A DNA stretch of 64,000 nt, taken from contig NZ_LMOR01000004.1 in the NCBI RefSeq assembly GCF_001424225.1, positions 372,001-436,000 on the forward strand, given 5' to 3'. The position numbers were made by a program, and so were the translations under genes. The DNA is from Microbacterium sp. Leaf151. Lineage in GTDB: Bacteria; Actinomycetota; Actinomycetes; Actinomycetales; Microbacteriaceae. Below, one piece after another: positions 15,904 to 25,170 of the stretch. Numbering within the stretch: position 1 is the first letter of the stretch; each line of letters starts with the position of its first letter. Below the pieces are notes generated by a model. The model did not search any database, had not been told where the DNA came from, and was given only the letters and a program-made list of their open reading frames with translations.

Positions 15904-17243
15904 CACTGATCACCGCCCTTCGCCGCGCGGACGAGGTCGTCGACGTTCTGCTCCCGCGGGGTGGGGGTGAACTGCACCCGGTCGACGCGGCGGCCGTCCA
16001 TGCGCTGAACGGCGAGGATGCCGTCGTCGAGGTCGACGGTGTCGCCCACGACGGGGATGCGCTCGAGTGCGGCCATGATGAACCCGCCCACGGTGTCGTA
16101 GACCTCGCCCTCGGGCACCCGGACGCCGGCTCGGTCGAGCACCTCGTCGGGTCGCAGGTCGCCGGGGAAGGTGAGCGATGCCGCCGAGCGCACCACGCCG
16201 GCGCGGGAGCGGTCGTGCTCGTCGAGCACCTCGCCGACGATCTCCTCGACGAGGTCCTCGAGGGTGACGACCCCGGCGGTACCGCCGTACTCGTCGACGA
16301 CGATCGCCATCTGATAACCCCGCGAGCGCAGTTCCGAGACGAGCGTGTCGAGGTGGACGGTCTCGGGAACGCGCAGCGGCTCGGTCGCCAGCGCCGCGAC
16401 CGGCACGTCACCCCGCTTCTCGCGCGGCACCCCGATGGCCGCCTTGAGATGGACGACGCCGACGATGTCGTCCATCGACTCGTCGTACACGGGGAAGCGG
16501 CTGTGGCCGGTGCGTCGCGCGAGCTGCACGACGTCGTCGGCGGGATCGCCCGCGGCGAGCGCATGCACGCTCGGGCGGGGGGTCATGACGTCGGCCGCGC
16601 TGAGCCGCGCGAAGGTCAGGCTGCGATCCAGGAGCGATGCGGTGTCCTTCTCGAGCATCCCGGCGTTCGCCGAGCGTCGGACCAGGCTCGACAGCTCCTC
16701 GGCCGAGCGCGCACCCGACAGTTCCTCCTTGGGCTCGACGCCCATGGCGCGCAGCACCCCGTTGGCGCTGCCGTTGAGCACGATGATCGCGGGCTTGAAC
16801 ACGGCGGTGAACGCCACCTGGAACGGAATGACGAGCTTCGCGGTCTGCCGCGGAATGGCGAGCGCGAAGTTCTTGGGCACCAGCTCGCCCAGGATCATCG
16901 ACAGCACCGTGGCGAAAGCGACGCCGATGACCGCGGCGAGCGAAACGATCAGCGCCTCGGGCAGTCCCCACGTCTGGAAGACCGGACGCAGCAGGCTGGA
17001 GATCGCCGGTTCCATGGTGTAACCGGTGAGCAGCGTGGTCAGCGTGATGCCCAGTTGCGCGCTCGAGAGGTGGGTCGAGGTGATGCGCAGCGCGTCGATC
17101 GTCAGCGAGAGCCGCGTCTCGCCCGCGTTGCGGCGCGCCTCGAGATCGGCGCGGTCGAGGTTGACCAGGGCGAACTCGCTCGCGACGAAGAGTCCTGTGC
17201 CTACCGTGAGCAGGAGCCCCACGCCCAGCATGACGAATTCCAT
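15903..17243 (-). CDS. CNNM/CorC-family (hemolysin-like) transporter protein, first of a pair
   Basis: A 446-aa protein. DUF21 membrane domain at about 1-190 ([19 protein letters not shown]), CBS pair at about 205-335 ([42 protein letters not shown]) and a C-terminal transporter-associated CorC_HlyC domain with [20 protein letters not shown]. It is the full-length partner of the following gene and overlaps it by one base, suggesting coordinated synthesis and possibly a heterodimer. Divalent-cation homeostasis is the likely role by family. Confidence 0.9.
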   Translation of the reverse strand: MEFVMLGVGLLLTVGTGLFVASEFALVNLDRADLEARRNAGETRLSLTIDALRITSTHLSSAQLGITLTTLLTGYTMEPAISSLLRPVFQTWGLPEALIVSLAAVIGVAFATVLSMILGELVPKNFALAIPRQTAKLVIPFQVAFTAVFKPAIIVLNGSANGVLRAMGVEPKEELSGARSAEELSSLVRRSANAGMLEKDTASLLDRSLTFARLSAADVMTPRPSVHALAAGDPADDVVQLARRTGHSRFPVYDESMDDIVGVVHLKAAIGVPREKRGDVPVAALATEPLRVPETVHLDTLVSELRSRGYQMAIVVDEYGGTAGVVTLEDLVEEIVGEVLDEHDRSRAGVVRSAASLTFPGDLRPDEVLDRAGVRVPEGEVYDTVGGFIMAALERIPVVGDTVDLDDGILAVQRMDGRRVDRVQFTPTPREQNVDDLVRAAKGGDQ

Positions 17244-17399
17244 CAGTCGTCACCCCCGCTCGATCGCTCGGCGGAAGAAGGGTTTCGGGGCTCGGGTCTA
17301 CAACTGGGAGGGTCGTCCATCGTGCGGATGATTCTATGGCAGCCACGGGCGACCGGCACCCGTTTCCCCCGCGCCCGACGGCCTGTGGAGGATGGGGGA

Positions 17400-18434
17400 A
17401 TGGATGCGACATCTCCGGCGCAGGCACGCGCGCTTTCCGCCGAATCGGCCGTCGTCCGCCGCTACGTCCACCGTTACGGGCCGTTCGCGTGGGCGCACGC
17501 CGCGACGCCGGGCGTCGAGGGTTCGCGCACCTGGCACTACTGGTGGCACGCCCACCTGATCCACGTCTTCCACGACGCCGAGCAGCACCGACCCGATCCC
17601 CGGCGCAGGCGGCTCCTGCGCGCGCTGCACCGGGGTGTCACGTTGCGGACGCTGGGGCGCTGGACCACGCCGTTCTACGACGACGTCGCCTGGATGACCC
17701 TGGCGCTGCAGCACGAGGACCTGAACGACCGGCGCATCGACCGTCTCGTCCGGCGGCTCGACGAGGCCGTCGATCCCGCGGTCGGAGCGCTGCCCTGGGC
17801 GGTCGGCAGTGCGCTCTACAACGCCCCCGCCAACGGCCCCGCGGCGATCGCGCTGGCGCGGTCCGCGCACCGCGGATCGGCGATCGATCTCGACGCATGG
17901 GTCGCAGCGACCCTCGACGACCCGATCACGGGATTGGTGCGCGACGGCGTGGAAGACGGCATCGTCCGCCCCGAGCTGTGGACCTACAACCAGGGTGTCG
18001 CGATCGGCTCCGCGCTCGCCCTCGCAGAGGGCGCCCCCGACGCCGACGCCCGGGAGGCGCACGAGGCGCGAGCGGCATCGCTGGTCCACGCCGTCGCGCG
18101 CTGGTGCGCGGCCGAGGGAGGACTCTTCCTCTCTGCCGGTGGCGGAGACGGGGGGCTGTTCGCCGGCATCCTGGCCCGCTATCTCGCGGAGGCGGCGGTG
18201 TGGTTCGCCGACGACGGGGCGAATGACGAACACCGCGCCACGTCCCGCGCCGCGCGCGATCTCGTCCACCGCAACGCCGACGCGCTGTGGAACGGACGAC
18301 GTGCGGGGTTGTTCGCCGCGGACCCCCGACGCGCAGCCCGCGCGGCCGGGGAAGACCTCGACCTCTCGGTGCAGCTGGGCGCGTGGATCACCCTCGAAGC
18401 GGACGTCGCCGTGTCGGGCCTCGTCACCAGCTGA
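17400..18434 (+). CDS. Glycoside hydrolase family 76 (alpha-1,6-mannanase-like) protein
   Basis: A 344-aa (alpha/alpha)6-barrel-type protein. Adjacent acidic residues Asp94-Asp95 in FYDDVAWMTLAL match the catalytic pair of GH76, and ELWTYNQGVAIGSALALAEG is the other diagnostic segment. There is no signal peptide or membrane segment, so it looks cytoplasmic, which is unusual for a mannan-degrading hydrolase. ATG 17400 has ATGGGGGA just upstream. Its last 11 bp overlap the end of guaB1 on the other strand. The substrate may be an intracellular mannoside; this is inference. Confidence 0.85.
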   Translation: MDATSPAQARALSAESAVVRRYVHRYGPFAWAHAATPGVEGSRTWHYWWHAHLIHVFHDAEQHRPDPRRRRLLRALHRGVTLRTLGRWTTPFYDDVAWMTLALQHEDLNDRRIDRLVRRLDEAVDPAVGALPWAVGSALYNAPANGPAAIALARSAHRGSAIDLDAWVAATLDDPITGLVRDGVEDGIVRPELWTYNQGVAIGSALALAEGAPDADAREAHEARAASLVHAVARWCAAEGGLFLSAGGGDGGLFAGILARYLAEAAVWFADDGANDEHRATSRAARDLVHRNADALWNGRRAGLFAADPRRAARAAGEDLDLSVQLGAWITLEADVAVSGLVTS

Positions 18435-19884
18435 CGGGGAGCGCCTTTCCCTCTTCGTACCCGGCCGCGGACTGCAGGCCCACCCGGGCGCGCTCGTGGA
18501 ACTGCGCGACGGTCGACGCGCCGGCGTACGTGAACGAGGAGCGCACCCCCGAGGTGATCATGTCGAGAAGGTCTTCGAGACCCGGGCGCTGCGGGTCGAG
18601 GTAGATGCGCGACGACGAGATCCCCTCGGCGAACAGTTCCTTGCGGGCCCGCTCGAACGGATCGAGGCGCTCGAATCGGCCCTGCACGGCCTTGGTGGAT
18701 GCCATACCCCATGACTCCTTGTAGAGCAGGCCCGCATCGTCGGTCCGGAGCCGACCGGGAGACTCGATGGTGCCGGCGAACCACGACCCGATCATGACGG
18801 ATGCCGCGCCTGCGGCCAGCGCCAGCGCGACGTCCCGGGGGTAGCGCACGCCGCCGTCGGCCCATACGTGCGCGCCGACGCTGCGCGCCGCCTCCGCCGT
18901 CTCGAGCACCGCGGAGAACTGCGGGCGCCCCACCGCGGTCATCATGCGTGTCGTGCACATGGCGCCGGGCCCCACGCCGACCTTCAGGATCGTCGCGCCG
19001 GCGTCGGTGAGGTCTCGTACCCCCTCGGCGGTCACGACGTTGCCGGCGGCGATCGGGATGCCCAGATCGAGAGCCGCGACCTCGCGGAGTGCGCGGAGCA
19101 TCTGCGCCTGGTGCCCGTGTGCGGTGTCGACGACGAGGACGTCGACGCCGGCGGCCGCGAGCGCGCGCGCCTTGCCGGCGACGTCGCCGTTGATGCCGAC
19201 GGCCGCGGCCACGATGAGACGTCCGTCGGCGTCGATGCCCGGACGGTAGACGGAGTCGCGCAAGGCGCTGCGCAGGGAGAGGGTCCCCACCACGCGGTCC
19301 CCGTCGACGACCGCGACGACGTCGGTGCCGGATTCCTCGATGAGCGCGAACACCGTCCGCGGGTCGCCCACGCGGTGCGCCTCGATCACGGGGGTCTCGC
19401 CGCGCGTGATGTCGCCGAGCGTGGCATCCAGAAGCGCCGTCGCCAGGCGGGGAGCAGGCACGATGCCGCGGAAGTCGGCGAGGTCGACGACGCCGCCCTC
19501 TCGGGTCTCGGCGACGATGATGCCGTGACCGGGTACCGGCGGCAGAAGGAGACGCGCGTCGGCCACCGTGGCGCCGGGAGGCAGCACGAGGGGTGCGTCC
19601 CAGGCCACCGGCCGCGACTTGACCCACTCGACCGCGTCGAGCAGGTCGGGCAGGGCGAGGTCCTGCGGGAGGACGCCGAGCCCGCCCCGACGCGCGAGGG
19701 CCGCGGCGAGCCGCGTTCCCGTCACCGAGTTCATGTTGGCCGAGACCAGCGGCAGGGTCGCCCCGCTCCCGTCGGCGGGGGCGAGATCCACATCGAGGCG
19801 GCTGCGCACCTCGGAATGACGCGGGACGAGGAACACGTCCGAGTACGTCAGGTCGACATCGGGCTGGGCACCGGAGAACTCCAT
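18424..19884 (-). CDS. guaB1: GuaB1 family IMP dehydrogenase-related protein (GMP reductase)
   Basis: A 486-aa IMPDH/GMPR-fold barrel with an inserted CBS pair (about 100-215). The active-site loop GPGAMCTTRMMTAVGRPQ contains the catalytic Cys. It begins DLTYSDVFLVPRHSEVRSR, as in actinobacterial GuaB1, which in mycobacteria acts as GMP reductase (GMP to IMP, purine salvage) rather than as IMP dehydrogenase. ATG 19884 is selected by GAGGTGG a few bases upstream; the longer frame to 20202 is antisense to kgd. The 3' end overlaps that of the GH76 gene by 11 bp. Choice of GMPR over IMPDH is by family knowledge. Confidence 0.9.
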   Translation of the reverse strand: MEFSGAQPDVDLTYSDVFLVPRHSEVRSRLDVDLAPADGSGATLPLVSANMNSVTGTRLAAALARRGGLGVLPQDLALPDLLDAVEWVKSRPVAWDAPLVLPPGATVADARLLLPPVPGHGIIVAETREGGVVDLADFRGIVPAPRLATALLDATLGDITRGETPVIEAHRVGDPRTVFALIEESGTDVVAVVDGDRVVGTLSLRSALRDSVYRPGIDADGRLIVAAAVGINGDVAGKARALAAAGVDVLVVDTAHGHQAQMLRALREVAALDLGIPIAAGNVVTAEGVRDLTDAGATILKVGVGPGAMCTTRMMTAVGRPQFSAVLETAEAARSVGAHVWADGGVRYPRDVALALAAGAASVMIGSWFAGTIESPGRLRTDDAGLLYKESWGMASTKAVQGRFERLDPFERARKELFAEGISSSRIYLDPQRPGLEDLLDMITSGVRSSFTYAGASTVAQFHERARVGLQSAAGYEEGKALPVSW

Positions 19885-19980
19885 GGTGTCCACCTCATCA
19901 CACCAGCCGGATGAACGACCCGATGGCGATTCGAAAGTAAAGGCCCCGTAAAGGCCCGGGTCGCCCTCGGCAACCTCGGC

Positions 19981-19986
19981 TAGGCT
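19981..19986 (+). promoter_or_regulatory. Candidate -10 box for kgd
   Basis: TAGGCT lies about 70 bases before the kgd start, which would give a conventional leader of about 60 nt. No good -35 was recognised. Confidence 0.35.
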
Positions 19987-20055
19987 GGCCCGAGCGCAGA
20001 CGGCGACGTCTGTGCATCCACAGGAATCTTCATCGAGGAAAGCAGGCGATCGACT

Positions 20056-23000
20056 GTGTCGAGCCAGGTGACGGGCGTCGGTACTTCGAGCGAGGGCGAG
20101 TTCGGCGCGAACGAGTGGCTCGTAGACGAACTCTACGAACAGTTCAAAGTCGACAAGCACTCCGTAGACAAGGCCTGGTGGCCGATTCTGGAGGCGTACC
20201 ACCCGGTCGTCGACGGGTCATCCGCCGCCGCTCCCCCGCCCTCGGCGCCGCCGGCGCAGGCGGTCTCCGAGCCCAAGCCCGTGACTGCCCCGATCCCGAT
20301 CGTCGGCCAGGCACCGGTGGCGCGCACCACCGCGAAGCCCGCCAAGCCGCAGCCGATCCCTGCACAGGCGCCGAACGCCGTCCCCTCCGCGAGCTCCGAG
20401 AGCACCGAAGAAGATCGTGTGACGGTCCTGAAGGGCATGCCGAAGGCGCTGGCGTCCAACATGGACGACTCCCTGACGGTGCCCACCGCCACGAGCGTGC
20501 GCACCATCCCCGCGAAGCTGATGATCGACAACCGCATCGTCATCAACAACCACATGTCCCGCACGCGCGGCGGCAAGGTCAGCTTCACGCACCTCATCGG
20601 CTGGGCATTGATCCAGGCGCTGAAGGAGTTCCCGAGCCAGAACGTGTACTACGCCGAGATCGGCGGCAAGCCGTCGGTGGTGGCGCCCGCGCACATCAAC
20701 CTCGGCATCGCGATCGACATGCCCAAGCCCGACGGCTCGCGCGCGCTGCTGGTGCCGAGCGTCAAGCGCGCCGACACGCTCACGTTCGGCGAGTTCCTCG
20801 CCTCGTATGAAGACCTCGTGCGCCGAGCCCGCGGCAACAAGCTCACCCCCGGCGACTTCCAGGGCACGACGGTATCGCTGACCAACCCCGGCGGCATCGG
20901 CACGGTCCATTCCGTTCCGCGTCTCATGCGCGGCCAGGGCGCCATCATCGGCGCCGGTGCGCTCGACTACCCCGCCGAGTTCCAGGGTGCGAGCGAGAAG
21001 ACGCTCAACGAGCTGGCGATCGGCAAGACGATCACCCTGACGAGCACGTACGACCACCGCGTCATCCAGGGTGCGGGCTCGGGCGAGTTCCTCAAGAAGG
21101 TGCACGAGCTGCTCATCGGGCAGCGGGGCTTCTACGACGACATCTTCTCGGCGCTGCGCATCCCCTACGCCCCCATCCACTGGGCCGCCGACATCAGCGT
21201 CGACATCTCCGAGCGCATCGACAAGAGCGCTCGCGTGCAGGAGCTCATCAACTCCTTCCGCGTGCGCGGCCACCTCATGGCCGATATCGACCCGCTCGAG
21301 TACGTCCAGCGCACGCACCCCGACCTCGAGATCGAGCAACACGGCCTCACGTTCTGGGACCTCGACCGGGAGTTCGTCACCGGCGGTCTCGGCGGCAAGC
21401 GCGTCGCCAAGCTCCGTGACATCCTCGGCGTGCTGCGCGACTCGTACTGCCGCACCATGGGTGTGGAGTACATGCACATCCAAGACCCCGTGCAGCGCCA
21501 GTGGTTCCAGCGCAACGTCGAGGTCAAGTACACCAAGCCCGGTCACGACGAGCAGCTGCGGATCCTGTCCAAGCTCAACCAGGCCGAGGCGTTCGAGACG
21601 TTCCTGCAGACCAAGTACGTCGGTCAGAAGCGTTTCAGCCTCGAGGGCGGCGAGTCGCTCATCCCACTGCTCGACCAGATTCTGCAGGGCGCGGCCACGG
21701 TCGGCCTCGACGGGGCGGCGATCGGTATGGCCCACCGTGGTCGCCTGAACGTCCTCACCAACATCGCGGGAAAGACCTATGGTCACGTCTTCCGCGAGTT
21801 CGAGGGCGCGGTCGCCATCGGCAGCAAGCGCGGCTCGGGCGACGTGAAGTACCACCTCGGCACCGAGGGCACGTTCGTGGGCGACGCCGGTGACGAGTTG
21901 CCCGTGTACCTCGCCGCCAACCCCTCCCACCTCGAGACCGTCGACGGCGTGCTCGAGGGGATCGTCCGCGCCAAGCAGGACCGCAAGCCCATCGGCACCT
22001 TCTCGTGGCTGCCCATCCTCGTGCACGGTGACGCCGCGTTCGCGGGCCAGGGTGTCGTGGTCGAGACGCTGCAGATGTCGCAGCTGCGCGGTTACCGCAC
22101 CGGCGGCACGATCCACGTCGTGGTCAACAACCAGGTCGGCTTCACCACCACGCCGAACGATGCGCGGACCTCGGTGTACGCCACCGACGTGGCGAAGACG
22201 ATCCAGGCCCCGATCCTGCACGTGAACGGAGACGACCCCGAGGCCGTCGTCCGCGCGGCCGAGCTCGCGTTCCAGTACCGCGAGGAATTCCACCGCGACA
22301 TCGTCATCGACCTGGTCTGCTACCGCCGACGCGGCCACAACGAGGGTGACGACCCCTCGATGACGCAGCCGCTGATGACGAACCTCATCGAGGCGAAGCG
22401 CTCCGTCCGCCGGTTGTACACCGAGTCTCTCGTCGGCCGTGGTGACATCACCGAAGACGAGTACGAGCAGGCGAAGCAGGACTTCCAGAACCGCCTCGAG
22501 GTGGCCTTCGCCGATACGCACGAGGCCGAGACGGGCGTCAACCCGGTCGTCACGATCGATGCAGCCGACGAGCCCGCCGTGGGTGCGCCCGAGACGACCG
22601 GAGTGTCGCGCGAGGTCGTGCAGCACATCGGTGACGCCTTCGTGAACAAGCCCGACGGCTTCACGGTGCACACCAAGCTGCAGCAGCTGCTCGACAAGCG
22701 ATTCGACATGAGCCGCAACGGCAACATCGACTGGGCGTTCGGCGAGCTGCTCGCCTTCGGCTCCGTGCTGATGGAGGGCACCCCGGTGCGTCTCGCCGGG
22801 CAGGACTCGCGGCGCGGCACCTTCGTGCAGCGCCACTCGGTACTGCACGACCGCAGCAACGGGCAGGAGTGGCTGCCGCTGGCGAACCTCAGCGAGAACC
22901 AGGGACGCTTCTGGGTGTACGACTCGCTGCTCAGCGAGTACGCGGCCATGGCGTTCGAGTACGGCTACTCGGTCGAGCGCCCGGACGCGCTCGTGCTGTG

Positions 23001-23748
23001 GGAGGCCCAGTTCGGCGACTTCGCCAACGGCGCCCAGTCAGTCATCGACGAGTTCATCTCGTCAGCCGACCAGAAGTGGGCGCAGCAGTCGAGCGTCGTG
23101 CTGCTGCTCCCCCACGGCTACGAGGGCCAGGGTCCCGACCACTCGTCTGCACGCATCGAGCGTTACCTGCAGATGTGCGCGCAAGACAACATGATCGTCG
23201 CGCGTCCGTCGACCCCCGCGTCGTACTTCCACCTGCTGCGACGTCAGGCCTACCAGCGTCCGCGCCGCCCACTCGTGGTGTTCACGCCGAAGGCCATGCT
23301 GCGTCTGCGCGGAGCGACGAGCCCGGTCGAGAACTTCCTCGAGGGCCGGTTCGAGCCCGTGCTCGACGACGATCGCGGCATCGACCGCGGTGCCGTGAAG
23401 CGTGTGCTCCTGCACGCCGGCAAGATCCACTGGGATCTGCGCGCCGAGCTCGACAAGAACCCCAACCCCGAGATCGCCCTCGTGCGGGTCGAGCAGTACT
23501 ACCCCGCCCCGATCGACGAGCTCAACCAGGTGCTCGCGCAGTACCCGAACGCCGAACTGGCGTGGGTGCAGGACGAGCCCGAGAACCAGGGTGCGTGGCC
23601 GTTCATCGCTCTCGAAGTCGCCGACCAGCTCGATGGTCGCCCGGTCCGCCGCATCTCGCGTGCGTCCGCCGCCTCCACGGCGACCGGCTCGCCGAAGGTG
23701 CACGCCAACGAGCACGCGGCGATCATGAAAGAAGCGCTCGGGAGCTGA
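20056..23748 (+). CDS. kgd: Multifunctional 2-oxoglutarate decarboxylase / dehydrogenase E1 with E2-type succinyltransferase domain
   Basis: TCA-cycle enzyme of 1230 aa, the actinobacterial fusion. Residues about 10-45 (NEWLVDELYEQFKVDKHSVD) are the E1 N-terminal segment, then a Pro/Ala-rich linker to about 115. An E2o-type acyltransferase domain follows to about 360, with catalytic His in TYDHRVIQGAGSGEFL, and the remainder is the thiamine-diphosphate E1 (HGDAAFAGQGVVVETLQMSQ, GHNEGDDPSMTQPLM). There is no lipoyl domain, so it must use lipoyl groups from a separate E2. The start is GTG 20056 after GAGGAAAGCAGG. It is followed by a strong terminator. The heptamer GGATGCC, common elsewhere in the window, is absent from this gene. 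Confidence 0.97.
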   Translation: MSSQVTGVGTSSEGEFGANEWLVDELYEQFKVDKHSVDKAWWPILEAYHPVVDGSSAAAPPPSAPPAQAVSEPKPVTAPIPIVGQAPVARTTAKPAKPQPIPAQAPNAVPSASSESTEEDRVTVLKGMPKALASNMDDSLTVPTATSVRTIPAKLMIDNRIVINNHMSRTRGGKVSFTHLIGWALIQALKEFPSQNVYYAEIGGKPSVVAPAHINLGIAIDMPKPDGSRALLVPSVKRADTLTFGEFLASYEDLVRRARGNKLTPGDFQGTTVSLTNPGGIGTVHSVPRLMRGQGAIIGAGALDYPAEFQGASEKTLNELAIGKTITLTSTYDHRVIQGAGSGEFLKKVHELLIGQRGFYDDIFSALRIPYAPIHWAADISVDISERIDKSARVQELINSFRVRGHLMADIDPLEYVQRTHPDLEIEQHGLTFWDLDREFVTGGLGGKRVAKLRDILGVLRDSYCRTMGVEYMHIQDPVQRQWFQRNVEVKYTKPGHDEQLRILSKLNQAEAFETFLQTKYVGQKRFSLEGGESLIPLLDQILQGAATVGLDGAAIGMAHRGRLNVLTNIAGKTYGHVFREFEGAVAIGSKRGSGDVKYHLGTEGTFVGDAGDELPVYLAANPSHLETVDGVLEGIVRAKQDRKPIGTFSWLPILVHGDAAFAGQGVVVETLQMSQLRGYRTGGTIHVVVNNQVGFTTTPNDARTSVYATDVAKTIQAPILHVNGDDPEAVVRAAELAFQYREEFHRDIVIDLVCYRRRGHNEGDDPSMTQPLMTNLIEAKRSVRRLYTESLVGRGDITEDEYEQAKQDFQNRLEVAFADTHEAETGVNPVVTIDAADEPAVGAPETTGVSREVVQHIGDAFVNKPDGFTVHTKLQQLLDKRFDMSRNGNIDWAFGELLAFGSVLMEGTPVRLAGQDSRRGTFVQRHSVLHDRSNGQEWLPLANLSENQGRFWVYDSLLSEYAAMAFEYGYSVERPDALVLWEAQFGDFANGAQSVIDEFISSADQKWAQQSSVVLLLPHGYEGQGPDHSSARIERYLQMCAQDNMIVARPSTPASYFHLLRRQAYQRPRRPLVVFTPKAMLRLRGATSPVENFLEGRFEPVLDDDRGIDRGAVKRVLLHAGKIHWDLRAELDKNPNPEIALVRVEQYYPAPIDELNQVLAQYPNAELAWVQDEPENQGAWPFIALEVADQLDGRPVRRISRASAASTATGSPKVHANEHAAIMKEALGS

Positions 23749-23758
23749 TACCCACCGC

Positions 23759-23790
23759 GAAAGGCCCGGTCGATGTCGGCCGGGCCTTTC
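23759..23790 (+). terminator. Terminator after kgd
   Basis: GAAAGGCCCGG pairs perfectly with CCGGGCCTTTC around a 10-base loop, starting 11 bases after the kgd stop and followed by GTC. Confidence 0.85.
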
Positions 23791-23868
23791 GTCATGGCGT
23801 CGGGATGTGAGGCAGACACCGCCCGCGGGTAGGACGACACTGCGTCCGCCTCCGCAGAACGAACCGAT

Positions 23869-25170
23869 TCAGGATGGCGGCGCGGCCAGCCCGAGCGTGG
23901 GCGCGAGCGCCGGGATCGCCCAGGCGAGGCTCGCATCGAGCGTCTCGCCCGTGTGCCCGCCCCCCTCCACGATGTAGGTCAGGGTCGTGAAGCCCGCGGC
24001 GTCGGCCGCCTGAGAGTTCGACAGCTGCCCGGGGCCGTATGTGGTGTCGGCACTGCCCCAGGTGAAGATCGCCGTGTGCCCGGCATAGGTCCCGGCGGGA
24101 GCGGCGCCCATGATGACCGACGGCTTGCCAGCCTGGAACGCGGCCGCATCGCCGTTGTACACGTCGGCGACGGTCTGGCCGACGTGCTCCGAACCCGGGA
24201 ACTCGTTACCCATCACGTCGAGTATCTGTCCCCAGGTGTCGGGGTAGCGCGAGCCGTACATGGCCGCACACGACCCCCCGTTCGAGAAGCCGCCGATGGT
24301 CCAGTAGTGGCGGTCCGTGATGATGTTCAGGTTCTGTTCGGCCCACTGCGGCACGAGCTGGTTGATGTACGTCGCCACCGCTCCGTACTTCGCGGAGTCG
24401 ACGCACGTGGGGTCGAGGTCGGGCGCGGTGAGCTGGTCGACCACGACGGCGATCGGGGCGAGCCCCTTGTTCGCGGCCGCGAACGCGTCGAGCGCCTTCG
24501 CCAAAGGAGTGGGGTCGGGCGAGCCGGGCTGACCCATCATGAACACCAGCAGGGGCAGGGCCGGCGGGTTGGCGACCTGAGCCGCGGGGGGAAGGTACAG
24601 CGACGCGTCACGTGCGGCGTACTGCCCGGTGGGGATCTTGGTGCCGCCGGTCAGCGCGCTGACCGATCCCTTCGCGGGCATGTCGGCGGGCGGCTGCCAC
24701 GTCTGGTACAGAGTCGCGGGATCACCGGCGGCGGCGCTCTGCTGCGGCAGCGACGCCGGGTCGAGCGCCTGTACGCCGAGGATCGCGGCGAGGTTGTGCG
24801 TCACTCCGTACGCCGCGTTGACACCGAGGATGCCGGCCAGAAGCGCCGAGACGACCGTCACGACGCCCACGACCCGGCGCACCCAGGGGCTGCGGAAGAT
24901 CCCGACGATGCCGACGGCGATGGCGGCGACCGCTCCGGACGCCCACCAGATCGCCGCGCCCGGCAGCGGGCCCTGGAAAGTGTCCATCGCCTCGAGGATC
25001 TTCGCGACGACGAACATCACGACCCCCGCCGCGGCCGCGATCGAGAGCGTGAGGACGACGCGTCGGTGCGGCCGTACGATCACGACGATCACTCCGAGAA
25101 CGGCGACGGCAGCGCTGACGAGCAGGAGCGGTGAGTCGATCAGTTCGAGCGACAGGATGAATCTGTTCAC
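23869..25170 (-). CDS. Membrane-anchored alpha/beta-hydrolase-fold esterase
   Basis: A 433-aa protein with three or four N-terminal membrane helices (residues about 5-130) and an extracytoplasmic alpha/beta-hydrolase domain of the antigen-85/putative-esterase type. The nucleophile is Ser in WTIGGFSNGGSCAAMYGSRYP, and the likely catalytic His is in VEGGGHTGETLDASL. GTG 25170 overlaps the stop of the DUF2156 gene (GTGA), so the two are [15 protein letters not shown] coupled. In several bacteria an esterase paired with an MprF-type enzyme removes aminoacyl groups from lipids; the arrangement here suggests such an opposing role, which is inference. Confidence 0.85.
   Translation of the reverse strand: MNRFILSLELIDSPLLLVSAAVAVLGVIVVIVRPHRRVVLTLSIAAAAGVVMFVVAKILEAMDTFQGPLPGAAIWWASGAVAAIAVGIVGIFRSPWVRRVVGVVTVVSALLAGILGVNAAYGVTHNLAAILGVQALDPASLPQQSAAAGDPATLYQTWQPPADMPAKGSVSALTGGTKIPTGQYAARDASLYLPPAAQVANPPALPLLVFMMGQPGSPDPTPLAKALDAFAAANKGLAPIAVVVDQLTAPDLDPTCVDSAKYGAVATYINQLVPQWAEQNLNIITDRHYWTIGGFSNGGSCAAMYGSRYPDTWGQILDVMGNEFPGSEHVGQTVADVYNGDAAAFQAGKPSVIMGAAPAGTYAGHTAIFTWGSADTTYGPGQLSNSQAADAAGFTTLTYIVEGGGHTGETLDASLAWAIPALAPTLGLAAPPS

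Noticed and set aside
18424..20202. Longer 592-aa GuaB1
   Set aside because: The extra 106 residues are antisense to the start of kgd; ATG 19884 has a good ribosome binding site and begins the conserved protein.
20218..22848. Very long antisense frame opposite kgd
   Set aside because: High-GC codon bias keeps the antisense frame open; its [11 protein letters not shown] is Val/Arg/Asp-rich with no domain, while the sense strand is an unmistakable kgd.
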